Assembly: GCA_021234155.1 (NCBI GenBank)
Contig: JAJEKV010000027.1
Coordinates: 2,059,419 to 2,123,418 of the forward strand
Length of the DNA: 64,000 bases
Direction of reading: 5' to 3'
Origin: Isoetes taiwanensis
Lineage: Eukaryota > Streptophyta > Lycopodiopsida > Isoetales > Isoetaceae
The position numbers and the translations under genes are program-made. The notes under the pieces were generated by a model that did not search any database, was not told where the DNA came from, and was given only the letters and a program-made list of their open reading frames with translations. Positions 48,394 through 60,377 of the stretch are shown piece after piece (positions within the stretch are counted from its first letter, which is position 1; the number at the start of each line of letters is the position of its first letter).

Positions 48394-49593
48394 TCATGCA
48401 ATGTCAAATCCATCATCATTAATGTCAAGAGGGATAAATTCTACAAAAGGATCAACAGGCTCTTGGAATGGTGGTTGGACTCCACTTCTAGCATATACAA
48501 AGTCATCAATGCGACTTCCTCCAAACTCTCCTTTCCATTTTCAAATACATCTCCAGCATCCCATAAACCTTTTCCTCCTCTTCCCCACTTGCTCAATTGG
48601 AACCACACCTGGTTGAGATCCAAATAAAGTCATCCTCACATCCTTGTATGAGCAAGTTTGTGGAGACAACATAATTCTTCACGCCGCTTATACCCTCTCT
48701 AGGGACGCATATGCAGAATTGTTAGGTAAAACCCATGAGCTGGCCAACCTGAAGTTTCCGATCTGTGACATGCATCTAATCGTATGAAGGAGAGACACGC
48801 CCCGGAATTTGCCCCCATGATAAGAAACAAAATCCAATGCCTTTGCCATGATATTTCGATTGTCAAGCACTATCAGGTGCTTTATTTCTCCAGCGTCATA
48901 CAATGCATACAGCTCCTTGCCTGTACTGATTTGCTCTGAAGTCCCATTATGGATATGTGCTTTGAAATGTAATTTCCCAATATCTTTGCGGCAGTATCTG
49001 ATGATCCCCTCAAAGTAGTGTAATTTACTTTACTACTACGAGGGCTTTACGGACAGATTATAGCTTCCCGGCTTCTGAATATTCCAACCGAAGAAATTCT
49101 TTATCCTTACATTCAAATTGGCAGGGGTTTTTGCATCAGATTGCATCACCGCCTGCATATGGAGATGATCAAAGGATGACCCCCTCCCTAGAGCCACTAC
49201 GCCCGCCTTGCAATTTTCCCTCAGGAAAACTATCATCCTGTCATACAGCGCGAGGGGAATATCGCATCCCCCGAACACTATCGTGACAGAAGCATCCAAG
49301 AAGCATGGCAAGTCTATAGCTTTCTCGCCTCTGCCACCACCAATATCTATTCCCAGGTGCTCCTCCATGAAAGTCAGAGCCCTCCTTCCTCTACCCCTTC
49401 CTCGGTTCCTTGCTCCATCTCTATTCGTATGCATCTGCCGATAGGGGGCCTCCTCATCTATAGCCCCATCCCTCACACTCTCACTACTAGAAGACGACAA
49501 ATTCACATCCGCTCTTCTACCACCAGCCCTGCTAGACTCCGGAAGGCGCATGAATGGAAAATTGGCTCCCTCCCTTATCCTTGCAAGAGCCAT
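48394..49593 (-). pseudogene. HUH/Rep endonuclease transposon, copy B
   Basis: This is the uninterrupted copy of the Rep gene. Order on the minus strand: Arg/Gly-rich stretch RGRGRGRRALTFMEEHL, core with SVTIVFGGCDIPLALYDR, HUH motif DHLHMQ (codons 49159-49167), tyrosine motif RYCRKDIGKLHF (Tyr 48994-48996), then VLDNRNIMAKAL, SSWVLPNNSAYASLE and the tail DDFVYARSGVQPPF to the stop at 48394. Three consecutive stops at about 49028-49036, others near 48675, and a shift before the tail break the frame. The Glu of the ERG box before the HUH motif is Gly here (GRG) but Glu in copy A. Family: Rep-like HUH nuclease without helicase, most similar in plan to Replitron-type transposons. Confidence 0.75.
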
Positions 49594-50759
49594 AAGTCCT
49601 GCTTTGCAACATGATTCTCTGCTCCACCAATTTGTATATTCTAACCTTCAGCCTGGTCTCTCTTCTCAGATGCATTAGGTTCTAACACTAACAGCAACCT
49701 CATACACGAGAATTAACAAAAGATTTCACTGCTTACCTACTCGCTCCATGCTGAAATCACAAAAACGCAGGTCCGCTTCCAACCGGCATATTTGGCATGC
49801 CCACAGCCAGCAGATGCGCTCCTGTCCACTGTCCAGCCGTCTTCACATGCTTTCCAAATTCGAACCTTTGACACAGAGGAATAAATCCTCAAACGAAGCC
49901 AACCAAAATTAGAAAATCCTCCCTTAAGCCAATTAAGCTCCTCAAATTTGCCTAAATATACCCTTTTCTATACAATACCATACCGAAATCTTAATCCCCA
50001 CTATTGCCAAAATACCCTCCCCTAACGCTAAACGAATTGGGCAAACTATATGGAGAAAATCAATCTTTTATAATATTCAAATAAAAGGACTGTGATTAGT
50101 TGACTTAGTAAGACGTCATACCTAACCGTCGTTATTATAATTAACATATGCTTGATATTATTTTCAGATTATTAATGATGGTTTGTTGTTTCTATTCTTT
50201 TTCTATGCATTCTTTCTCTATATGATATTCTTTAATTTTGGATTGCATTTGAAAATATCTTGAGTATAAAGTTATTTTCGTGGCAAAGTGCTTGTTGTAT
50301 ATATTTTCGCATTTGTGGCAATTTATTGTACTTGAAGATCGACTTCATGTTTGGTGTTTTTTCCTTTGTATTTGATCTAAGGAAGCAATATTCCTTGGTT
50401 TTTCTTGACGTGCCTTACTTCATTTTCATATATATGATTGTCAAAAATTAGAAAACCAAGCCTAGACATAGACAGATGACATTGTTTATACGGAGATGTC
50501 TATTGCGATTGAATGGGACTTTGTCTTTCCCCCTTCCATGGAATGTGTACCAAATGTCATTTTCATATTGCCATTTTGTAGCCCATGTGGAATACCAATT
50601 GAGCATAACTTGTAGCTACACTTCTATACAAATCGGCATTAGTTAGATTGCGTAACATGCCTTTGTTAAAGGCAAAAGCAGTTGGTCCTTCATGAACAAA
50701 GGTATTTTAGGCTATGTCCGAATGTTAATGTCGAAACACTTGATGTTTTAGAGAGCAAT
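49594..50759. other. Intergenic between HUH element and L1
   Basis: An open reading upstream of copy B (about 49675-49540, with TRLKVRIYKLVEQRI) might be an N-terminal part of the Rep protein in another frame. It is not shared with copy A. The remainder is AT-rich with no recognised feature. Confidence 0.35.
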
Positions 50760-53700
50760 GTTTTTTTTTTTGAAGAATATAAGAATATATTAAACCACTA
50801 GAATGCGATCAAGTACAATGATAAGTGTGGTGCTAAGAAATGAAGTGCCCATCATGATCCACAACTGTGAGGAATGGCGACCAAATTTCTTTAAACGTGT
50901 TGCACAAGCTTGAGACTTGGTAAGTCTGCCACAACTTATGCCTCAAGATCGGAACCAACCGAAAAGGGCTAACTAAGACGATTTTGAAAGGACCTTCGCT
51001 CTCCGGTCTTTTCCAAATCAGCCACAAAAGCCAAGCTCGTGATAAATGAAACGGGCCGCTGGCTTTGCCCCTTCGCTAGGGAAGGACTCCCCAAGAGAAG
51101 CTTCCGGACCGCACAAAGTGAAGTGAGAGGGCTCACCCAGACCAAGCTGCCCCTACCGTGCATAGGACAAAGCAATTGCTCAATGGTCCCACGTTGCCTC
51201 CCACATAAAGGGCATGTTTTAAGCCATCCGAGGCTTGAACCTGTGGACCGGACATTCACCCCGGAGGCTACCGTGCAAGATCGCCACAAAAGGGTACGGA
51301 TTTTAGGAGGAGGTAATGTATTCCACGCCCACTTCCACATGGCGGGCCACTTACTCCCCGGAAGCTTAAACGACCACTTATCTGAAGGCGGCAATGTGTC
51401 CCGCGCTAGAAGCCTATAAGCCGATGTTTTAATCGAGATGCATCAAGTCCACTATGCGACTTCCAAACGCTGGATTGACTTGCGAAGACAACCGCAATGG
51501 AATAGCATTGGCAATTCTCCCCAAGTCCATATGTCCCCGGCCGGCCAAATCTTTCCCTAAAAAACTTTTGGGGCATGATGGCCCTCCCAATACCAAACCA
51601 TCGATGGATGTTACCCCGCAGCAATCCATCGACCGAAAGCAACTGGATATAGGGAAGAGGCCAAGGCAGATGCAAGAGTCCAAGGGTACCTAGAGAAAGG
51701 GCGATGAGGCTACCATACACCGCTAGGGTCCAATGAAACGAGAACCTTGACCACCTTCCGTGCCTTCAGAGACCCTTAAGAAAAAGGCTAAGCATGAGGA
51801 AATGGCCGCGGAAAATCCTCAAACAGAGCCCACGGCAACGATCGGTTTAATTAATGGCTTCCTAAACACAATAGAATGACGCGGCGACCGCGCAACAGAG
51901 CCAAACCCGGGATTGTTCCTCCCGCAACAACCGCCGATGAATTTCACACAGAACCTTCAGGTGCAATGACACATCAAGTAGCCCCGCACCGTCTTCGATG
52001 CACACACTTCCACCATGCACCTTCTTCATCAGAGCCCCCCTCCCTCATTCCCTCCCCAAACAAAATTGCGTAATGATGTCATCCAACTCCTTTAACCACA
52101 CTTTCTGGTGCAAGTATGTAGGAGGTCGTAAACATGAGTGCTACGTATAATCGACGCGGGCTACCAATCCTATCAGCCATGGTGAGTTTCCATTTCCCTC
52201 CACGGGTTAAATGTTTGAATGTCTCCCCGCCTCAAATTGCCCTAGCATTAATGTCCAAGCTAAATGGTATGCCTAGTTTGCCATACAGTGTGGCGGATTA
52301 TTTAGAGCCAGGAAACCGACTCAACCACGCAGGAGGAGGTTTCCAAGCACTACATGGCCGAGCACTTCACCGCTTAAGCAACCATCCGAAGATAAAGAAA
52401 AGGCATCCAAAATATTCTGGTCTGCCTAGAGATTGGACTCATCTACACGAAGAAAGAGGAATGTATCGCCAAGAAATTGGATTGCAAACCGACCCATCAT
52501 CCCAAAGCGGAGACCTTGCACCACATTGTCGGCAATTGCAGCTCGAAAAAGAGCGAGAGCTTCGCCATCGTAGTGAATAGAAAGGGGCCAACGGACATCC
52601 CCCCCTAATGCCTCGGCCCCGAGAAGATTGAAGAGGTCTCACCCACGACACCACATCGCCGCCCCTAGCGACACCGCATGCGGCTTCATAACCGTTTCCC
52701 TAAACTAGGCCCACACCCAAAGGCTCGTGATCATATCCGCCAAGAATGCGTGTGACATCGCCATAAGCCTTGGCAAAGTCCAAATTTAAGAAAACAAGGG
52801 GCTGCCTCATCCCTCACGAGCCCAATGCACTCCCCAAAAGAAGCAGCCGCGATTATGAAGAATATTCATTTGAGGTATAAAACCCAGACGCTTTCTCGCG
52901 CTAATGGCGTGAACTAGTGCCCGCTTAAGCCTCTTAGCCAAAGCCTTAGCAATGATTTTATACACTACAGAAAAATGAGTAATAGGCCTCCAGTCATTGA
53001 TGGTTTTGGATGCTTACACTTGGGTATAAGTGAAATACACACATTATGAAGAATATTCCGCTGAGGTATAAAAACTGATCGTGCTTACGCTAATGGCGTG
53101 AACTTGTACTGCTTAAGCCTCTCAACCAAAGCCTTAGCAATGATTTTATACACTACAGCACAATGAGTAATAGGCCTCATCATTGATGGTTTTAGGATGC
53201 TTACACTTGGGTATAAGTGAAATACAACATGTATTCAAAGAGAGGATGCATCGAGTTATTCCCAAAAGATCCACATACACCGCACCACCGAGTCGCCCAC
53301 CCACTCCCAAAGATGCGCGAAAAAACTCCCACGGTATTCCATCCAACCTGTGACACTTATTCGAGCCAGCGGCAGATGCGCCCAACTCCCGCTACATCAA
53401 TGCTCCTCTAAGCTACATCTTTGAAGGGCTGAGATTCTTGGCGATACCTTGGTCGCCACTACCGAAAAACACTCGTAAGTGAGGCGGGCTCTCCTTGAAA
53501 AATGTTTCATAAGGCATCAAGCTACAAAGGCCTTGATAGCATCCCGAATGCCGCAACAACACTCCACGGGTGTAACTATACCGCCCATGGCTGCTGATGC
53601 TTTTCCGGCGGGCTGCTCGGAAAAGATTTTTAGAGCAAATGTCGATCGCTTTCAGCCACGCCAAACCGCTTTGACCTACGGCCTGCGACACCTTGGCCTC

Positions 53701-53870
53701 CTCCTCAACCTCGATCCGACGAAGCACCTGCTGCTTCACGCAAGCCATCGAAACCCGCCTCTAAGAGACTCCAGTTCCGCGATATAAGGCATCCACCTGC
53801 GGCCCGAGCCAAAGCCTTTTGCCCCCATTCTTTCGCAAGAAACTATTTTACCCTAGCTAATCAATGTCAG
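50760..53870 (-). pseudogene. L1-type LINE ORF2, decayed
   Basis: The minus strand shows a plant L1 ORF2 in order: finger region with LDGIPWEFF and CISLIPKCKHPKTIND (about 53340-53195), motif B region GRGIRGGCPLAPF (about 52620-52580), zf-RVT block WNTLPPPKIRTLLWR with TCPLCGRQRGTIEQLL (about 51320-51170), and the C-terminal tail (MWLIWKRPE). A T-run at 50760-50771 on the plus strand is the poly(A) tail. Frameshifts and a tandem duplication (52852-53223) show it is dead. The 5' border is uncertain. Confidence 0.85.
52852..53223. repeat. Tandem duplication inside the L1 RT
   Basis: A unit of about 190 bp beginning ATTATGAAGAATATTC at 52852 is repeated from 53043. It covers the RT segment encoding the KTIND motif, so the RT fingers are duplicated. 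Small indels separate the two units. Confidence 0.9.
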
Positions 53871-56800
53871 AACCATTGCACTCATTCCGATGTCCTGACT
53901 GAATATCTGCTGCCAAATGAGATTACAGCCTGCTGTGAACTCTGGATCCTGAATAAAGCTTGTGTTAAGCTTAAAAACCATCCCGAGAGGCCCCGGTGGG
54001 TGGTCGTGAAGCCGCTGAATGATCTGGGGAGTGTGATGTTGATTTTAGAACATAGGCTCTTACAACCCAAAACATTGGCATTTTGTGGCCCAACATATCC
54101 GAGGACACAATCATACCATTTCCAACATATCTTAATTGAATGTAGCTCTGGTAGCAGTAAATTTCATGCAGACTGTATGATCAATATTAGCAAATGGATT
54201 CACTCGAAAAATCAATCCTCTTGGGGAAAAAACGATGGCTAAGTTGTAGGAAAGAGGAAAAAGGTGTATAGACCCGCAAAAAATTGACAACAAACAAAGG
54301 ACACAACAAGCTTTATTTGCTTAATTCCATAATCCATCCATCCTATGCAGAACCACTATGGCTATATGGATTACCGGACAAACAATAAGACACAGACAAA
54401 TAGAAGAGAAAGAGGAAATTCAGGCAGCGCTAAGGATCTTCCTAGAACTTGATCATTTTCTATCTGGAAATAAAAAGCCTAAACTATCAGTAAGGCAGGC
54501 TTGGCCTAACTAGCAGTACGACATGCTTGAGGTTGGATTGTAGCGATTTGAGGGTAATAGTTTGAGTTGTAATAGTCAAAGTTTGAGAAACCATTGTTTG
54601 ATATCATAATGGTTCATGAAAATACAAAGATGAAGTACATTTTGTAATTCTTAGCTATTTCTCTACACTAACCAACCTGGAGAGTAGCATAAATCCAAGG
54701 TGCAACATGCAAATATCAATGGCCCTTTGTTAAGAATTAAATATCTTTACCGTTGTTTTTTTGTTTCATCGAATGTTAGGTAGAACGTTAAAGATATTCC
54801 CATTAATATCTACATCTTGCGTCTAGTGCCATAGCTCACAATCCGAATATATACGAGATGATTTAAGTGTGTGCCACTAAAGAAACTGAAAGAAGATGTT
54901 AAAATCAACATGCTGGTCACTAGATCTACGAGACAAAATATATGCGTACTATGCATCATTAAGCAACTGCATAAAAAGTGCAACCTTTCTATCCAATAGA
55001 ATGAAATGGCCTTGTTTCACCTTTCATCAAAAAATTGGAGCATTCATAAGGATGTCCATGCAAATTTGTGACATTGGCATCGTACTAACATTTCAGTGGA
55101 TTATGAAGCTAGTGCATGGGACATTGGGAGGTTTTGAGATTATTGCATATTCTATATATGGTACTGTGCCTCTTAAGAAAACTTAATATAGCATAGTCCT
55201 TTCTAGGTAGTCGGAGAAATAACATGTCCACAAGGCTCCTTTTTCAGTGCCATTAAGTCCTTGTTCAAACTTCAGACATGTGATTTTTTCAATTGAGCTA
55301 CACAGTGAGAGGATATCTGAACAAATAAACAGCACTAAGAACACAAAAAACAAAGACAAGTTTTTTAGACGAGAACAACTCAACATAAATATGCTACATA
55401 AATAAAACATTATCTTATCCCTTAATAAGAAAGGACTGCATGTTGATGACAAATTCAAAGGTGCACCATGAGAAAGATAGATACGGTGGACTGTAATAGG
55501 AGTGATAGAAGAGATCATTACTAGAATGGTTACATAAAAGTTAAGCCAGACAAAAAACAATACAAAATTTACTCTCATGAGATCAGGCACAATAGATTCA
55601 TATAGGAACTAAAATCCAAAGCAAAGCAGAGCATCTTCCATGTTTTCTCTTCAATTAATTTGCAAATAAGATAGTTTGAAAAATACAGTTTGTTCTTCAA
55701 GCGCTATTTGGTTTTACTTTGGGATTATTGCTCATGTTCTACATCATCTTATGGTCCTATATCTTCCTCTAAATATTCTATTGTACACTTCACAAAGTTT
55801 TGGCTCACATAATGGCATGAAATAGGGATGTAAAAGAGGTGTGCTTCATCAGCATTCGTTGTGTAAAACTTGCTCTCTGGGAGATTCTGGAAAAAATAGC
55901 CTTCGCTAGCATATTTTCTTGTCAGTTTTCGTGGAGTCTGGTAAAATATATTTGGATCTCCATCTGGATAGATATCTATCTATTGTTTAAATTTGGTTTT
56001 TCAGGCAAGTGGGAAACTTTTTGGAATTTTTTTTCAGGTTAATATCCTAAAGTTTCAAGGGTTTGAGAAACTTTTTGGAATTTTTTTTCAGGTTAATATC
56101 CTAAAGTTTCAAGGGTTTTGGCTACCGGAAAATGTTTCTGATATACCAAAAATCGGGAAATACTTAATTGATAAGATTTGTGGTTTTGGGTTTTCATGCG
56201 GATATGTTTGATAATTCACGAGACGCGTGTAGAAGATAGATTAACAGTTTATCTTCTTACTATCTCTGTTTCCGGTTGAATTTTATCGTTGTAGTGAGCT
56301 GCGATTTCTCATAACTTGAGATTCATCTCATTTCGGACCAGAGACGTTGTGCAGGCATGTTCAATTTTTTAAAGCTTCCTATAGGATGTTTATTTCTTTA
56401 ACTACCATTATGCTTTTATATTCCAACCGTTATTTGTTTTATGTACTATGGGTGCTTCTGATGATTCCATTACTTACAGTGGGGTTCTTGAGAACTTGCG
56501 CTTTCTGTTGTGATAGAATACATCTCTATATTGGGAAACAAAACTGACATGCTGCTTAATCTGTGAATGTGCTTATAAGAGATGCTTTCCCAAAGATATT
56601 TGAGCCGAATTTGTAGCTCACATGCATAGTAGATCTCTGAGCGCATCCTATCCACTGGATTCTGAATTTAATTTTGCAAATTTGGGCTCAACTTTATTGT
56701 TCATTTCCAATCTTGGCAACAACGGGGGTTTTCACAGGAGTAGACTGCACGCTCTGGCGTTTTCTTTGTTTGCCATTTTTTGCCTGATTATTTCTTTTTT

Positions 56801-57699
56801 GTTGGTACATGATTGCTTAAGCTTTCCAGCCTCTTGCAGAGGTCTTATGTCCTTCATTTTTCAAGAGTTTGAAGAGCAGGGAATAACACAATCTTGCCCA
56901 AGGATTATGGGGTTGATCCGTCGCTTTTTATTTTGCCATCTCAAATCCATCTAATATGCAGATATCTGGTTATGGACCCATGATCCAGATACTAAAAGAG
57001 CATAGCAGTTTACCAAAGTAGAGTGGCATATTTTTGAGCACAATCCACCATGAACATCTCTTGCATATACAGAAGTTTCAAGAACACATACGATCAAATA
57101 AAGTGTATTGAAAACAGTCAGAATTTTGTCGGCTGCCAATGTTCATGCTGAGACTATGTTTGCAGATTAATTTGTGTCTTGAACATTATGATTTTGGTTA
57201 TTATCTTAAGTAGTAGAGCTTTTTCATTTTCTAGACATGTTTGTAGAAAGCAAAGTCATGGTATAGGTTGGTAGAATCCTCTGCTATGCCTGCAGGGGGA
57301 TTGCAGGGGGATTGATGACATCACTGGAGATGGCTATGATTAGGTTCCTGGATTTCTATACTAGAACTTGCTCTTTTTTCTGCACATTGAATGATGTTGG
57401 AAGAAGGAATCTAATAAATCTTATGGATCTTTTGCCCTTCCATATTCCAATTGCATTGCATGTTCTTGCAAAAATAGAAGCAATGTTTCTGCCTTATGGT
57501 TTAATTTTTTCTGGGCCACTAATTTGCGAATCTATGAGCAATTTGGGACTGCAGCTTCTATCTTGGGGCCTTCATAAGTATATGCATCTTCATTTCAAAT
57601 TCCTACATTTGAACATGTCTTATATCTGTCTCTTGAAAGTTTTGTGTGTTGTTGTGTGTCTATTCTATTCTATTACCAACTAATGTGTCTTTATGTAGG
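53871..57699. other. Gene-poor stretch
   Basis: No gene is recognised. The open frames at 54896-55186 (plus), 55183-55590 (minus, very hydrophobic) and 57312-57683 (plus) lack motifs. A repeat shared with 20.7 kb lies at 55990-56175. Confidence 0.4.
55990..56175 (+). repeat. Dispersed repeat with internal tandem duplication
   Basis: This is the partner of 20690-20835. Here a 54-bp unit (GAAACTTTTTGGAATT, T-run, CAGGTTAATATCC...) is tandemly duplicated at about 56007-56113. Because 54 is a multiple of three, one open frame repeats an 18-residue block, but no protein family is recognised. Confidence 0.7.
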
Positions 57700-57863
57700 T
57701 ACCAACCACTCAAGACTTCTCAAAACTGTTGCAGAAAGGTTCATCCACATGAGTCCATCTAGAGGATGTAGGTTAGTGTTGGGTACGTGATTACAAATCC
57801 TGTTTGTAGGTTAGTGTTGGGTTCCGTGGACGTTAAAATTTTTTCCTTCCTTCCTTCCTTCCT
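57700..57863 (+). mobile_element. SINE-like tail with CCTT repeat
   Basis: The phrase TAGGTTAGTGTTGGGT occurs twice (about 57768 and 57807). The second copy runs into TCCGTGGACGTTAAAA and then a CCTT microsatellite (57842-57862). The core is the same as at the ends of the tailed LINE copies, but the tail repeat is different. Confidence 0.5.
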
Positions 57864-58444
57864 ACTATAGAAGCTGTACATGACCCAAATACATCAAATA
57901 GAAACTTTGGTCATGCTAGATGTGATGTAGAAAAGAGTCTGTGGATGAATAATTAAATTAGAAAATGAAGTTACTAAAATGCTTAGAAAGAAACAAACAT
58001 TTGTGGATGAAAGAATTGCATACTTTTTAATGCTAGCAGGTGGCTGCATGCATGCATGCTGCACCTTGCATCCCACATTGTTTAGGAGTGGTGGCATACT
58101 CTTTTCTTAACTCCTAGAGGTGAGGCAACCCATAAAATCTCTAGATTTATGATGCTTTTTGTCTAGAAAGGACCAAAATGGTATGGCATGTTTGAGATCC
58201 CAAGTTTGCTTATTTGTTTTTCATGAAGACAAGCTTTTCATTGTTATCTACTTCTGTAAGAAGCATCTAGAAAGTTCAATCTAACTTGCCACGTCTGCCT
58301 ATGTATTTCATTCTTGATTTCTCCAGTTTGAAATGGAGCATAATCTTTATATAACGGACCTTTTCTCCAGATGTGATTGACGTGTATATGACTTAAATAT
58401 GATTCGCAATAAAAAGAAGGCTACTTTGCTGCAATGGTGTTCAG

Positions 58445-58575
58445 GTATTTAGTGCTGGAAGTATTTGTATATTATTTGTAGTGTTGGGTACATGTAGAAC
58501 ATGACGTTAGATGTTTAGTGCTGGAATTATTTGTATATTATTTGTTATGTTGGGTACAAATTCTGTAGAATACGA
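58445..58575. repeat. Two-unit tandem repeat, about 65 bp
   Basis: TTTAGTGCTGGAAKTATTTG and the following TTGTATATTATTTG...GTTGGGTACA occur twice in a row with small differences. Confidence 0.8.
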
Positions 58576-58849
58576 TGTTAGATGAATCAATGTTTGAGCT
58601 TGGTATGTTTTTTTTCTAGAATGTTGACCAGAAGCTATCATGTTTGCACCTTTTATTCTGTTTTTCTATCTTTATTTTATTATTGCAGGGCATATGCTAA
58701 CTACGTTCAAGTTTTGTGGAGAAAGAACAAGCAACATAGAAGTAGACAAAGATCGTAGTATTTTTCTGATGGATGGCTCAATAACATGTATTAGATGTTC
58801 CTTCTCAACTATTTTCATAATTGCTGATAGAACTTTATGTAGAATGGCC

Positions 58850-59008
58850 CTCTCCTGGGACAAAGTCACATCCCAACAGACGCAATGTAAGGTGGTTGGG
58901 GGCAGGGCCCAACCAAGCAATGTAGTGTGGTGTGTGGTCACATGTCCAGTTGGATGCTGCCTAGTGGCGTGACGTTAAAACTACTATCTATCTATCTATC
59001 TATCTAAT
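58850..59008 (+). mobile_element. SINE-like element with CTAT tail
   Basis: A GC-richer body (GGTTGGGGGCAGGGCCCAAC, about 58893-58912) is followed by GTGACGTTAAAACTA and a CTAT microsatellite (about 58981-59005). The end is a diverged version of the GTGGACGTTAAAA core found at the LINE ends. No internal promoter was identified. Confidence 0.45.
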
Positions 59009-59455
59009 TAGCTACTAGACATGATGCACACACAATGTGGGCCAGATTATATCCAGTTGTGTATCTGAACCTTATTGCATCCTAACCTTATTCTTTGCAG
59101 GTCCAAGTGGTTCTCAAATAAAAGTCATATTCTATATATGAAGGCGACCTAGAAATTTAGTTTCATTCAAAGAATGGAGATTGTAGATTATAACAATTTG
59201 GACCCTATGCCTTCCGTGAAGAATTCCCAGCACTCACAAGATGAAGCCCACCAATTCATGGTATGATTTTCTGTACAGCCCAGCCCATTAGTTACTGGGA
59301 GGGCATTAGCAGCTTGAATGTGGGCTAGGCTACTTAATTGCCATATTTTCCTGATACAAATTCGAGCACCATCAACCGCCAAGGTCACAGTCACTATCAA
59401 CTAGGTATACTCAAGATGTAAGCAACCGGTGCATAGATTTAATATTTCTTTACAA

Positions 59456-60056
59456 CTTTAGTCTTATTCAACTCCTTATTCATAAAAAGACACTTTGATC
59501 TTATTCAACTCCTTATTCATAAAAAGACTAGCTTTAAGAGATATTTTCAATTTCTAAATGGCAGCATATAATGGTCGTATAATAATGACTGTGAAATTCA
59601 TACAATCGAATCTTAATGCTGTAACCATGCACCCTGTGTCCTTAGGCAACCAACCACAACAATAAATGATGCTACCCTTGGCATAGCATATAATGAATAA
59701 CTGTTTTGCCCTTAGGTTTCATGCGTAGTAGGTTAACGGGGGAATTGCCACACCATCGATTTCTCCACTAAACTTAACGGGGGCATAGCATCTCGAGCAT
59801 TAATTAACTTTGTCATTATATTATAGATGTTTTTTTTCCACTAAAACACGCAACAACTATCAATATTGTAGATTTCCTTTGATAAACATTACACTCAAAG
59901 GGACCATTATGTTTGAACACTTGGGAAATGCCAGTGATGGTTGTGCTAGCCGAATTGACAAACTTAAATCAAATAGACAACTTTTCTATTATGGGACGCC
60001 AAATTGGCAAACTTAAGTCAAATAGACATCTTTTCTATTGTGGGACTCGCACTTCT
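59456..60056. repeat. Two short tandem duplications
   Basis: At 59456-59530 a 37-bp unit with CTTATTCAACTCCTTATTCA is repeated. At about 59955-60056 a unit of about 55 bp with AAATAGACAWCTTTTCTATT is repeated. The region between has no gene. Confidence 0.8.
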
Positions 60057-60377
60057 TAAAGCCATTGGCCCATGAGAATAAATGGCATTCCTTTATATAA
60101 CCATCATTCAATTAAATTGGGATTATGTCTTAATTTTGGGATAAATTTTATATTGCACTTTCTTAGTAACTTTGTTAAATTCACCTTTTTAGTAACTTTG
60201 TTGCCCTTAGACTAGAATAGACGTTAACATATAATCACACACGGGAATATAAACTCATACCTTAACTTCAAATTACAAAATCATATATCATGGAACTCAA
60301 CTTTTATTAACTGTAAGAAAGATACATAGTAACATGTTTTTCATTTTTCCACTAGCATCCCCAAGGATATGAGAACC

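Noticed and set aside
51039-53787. Several plus-strand open frames at 51-54 kb
   Set aside because: They are antisense shadows of the L1 ORF2 on the minus strand, which shows real RT and zf-RVT motifs.
55183-55590. Hydrophobic 135-aa frame on the minus strand
   Set aside because: AT-rich DNA gives such Leu/Phe/Ile-rich frames by chance, and no family or splice context supports it.
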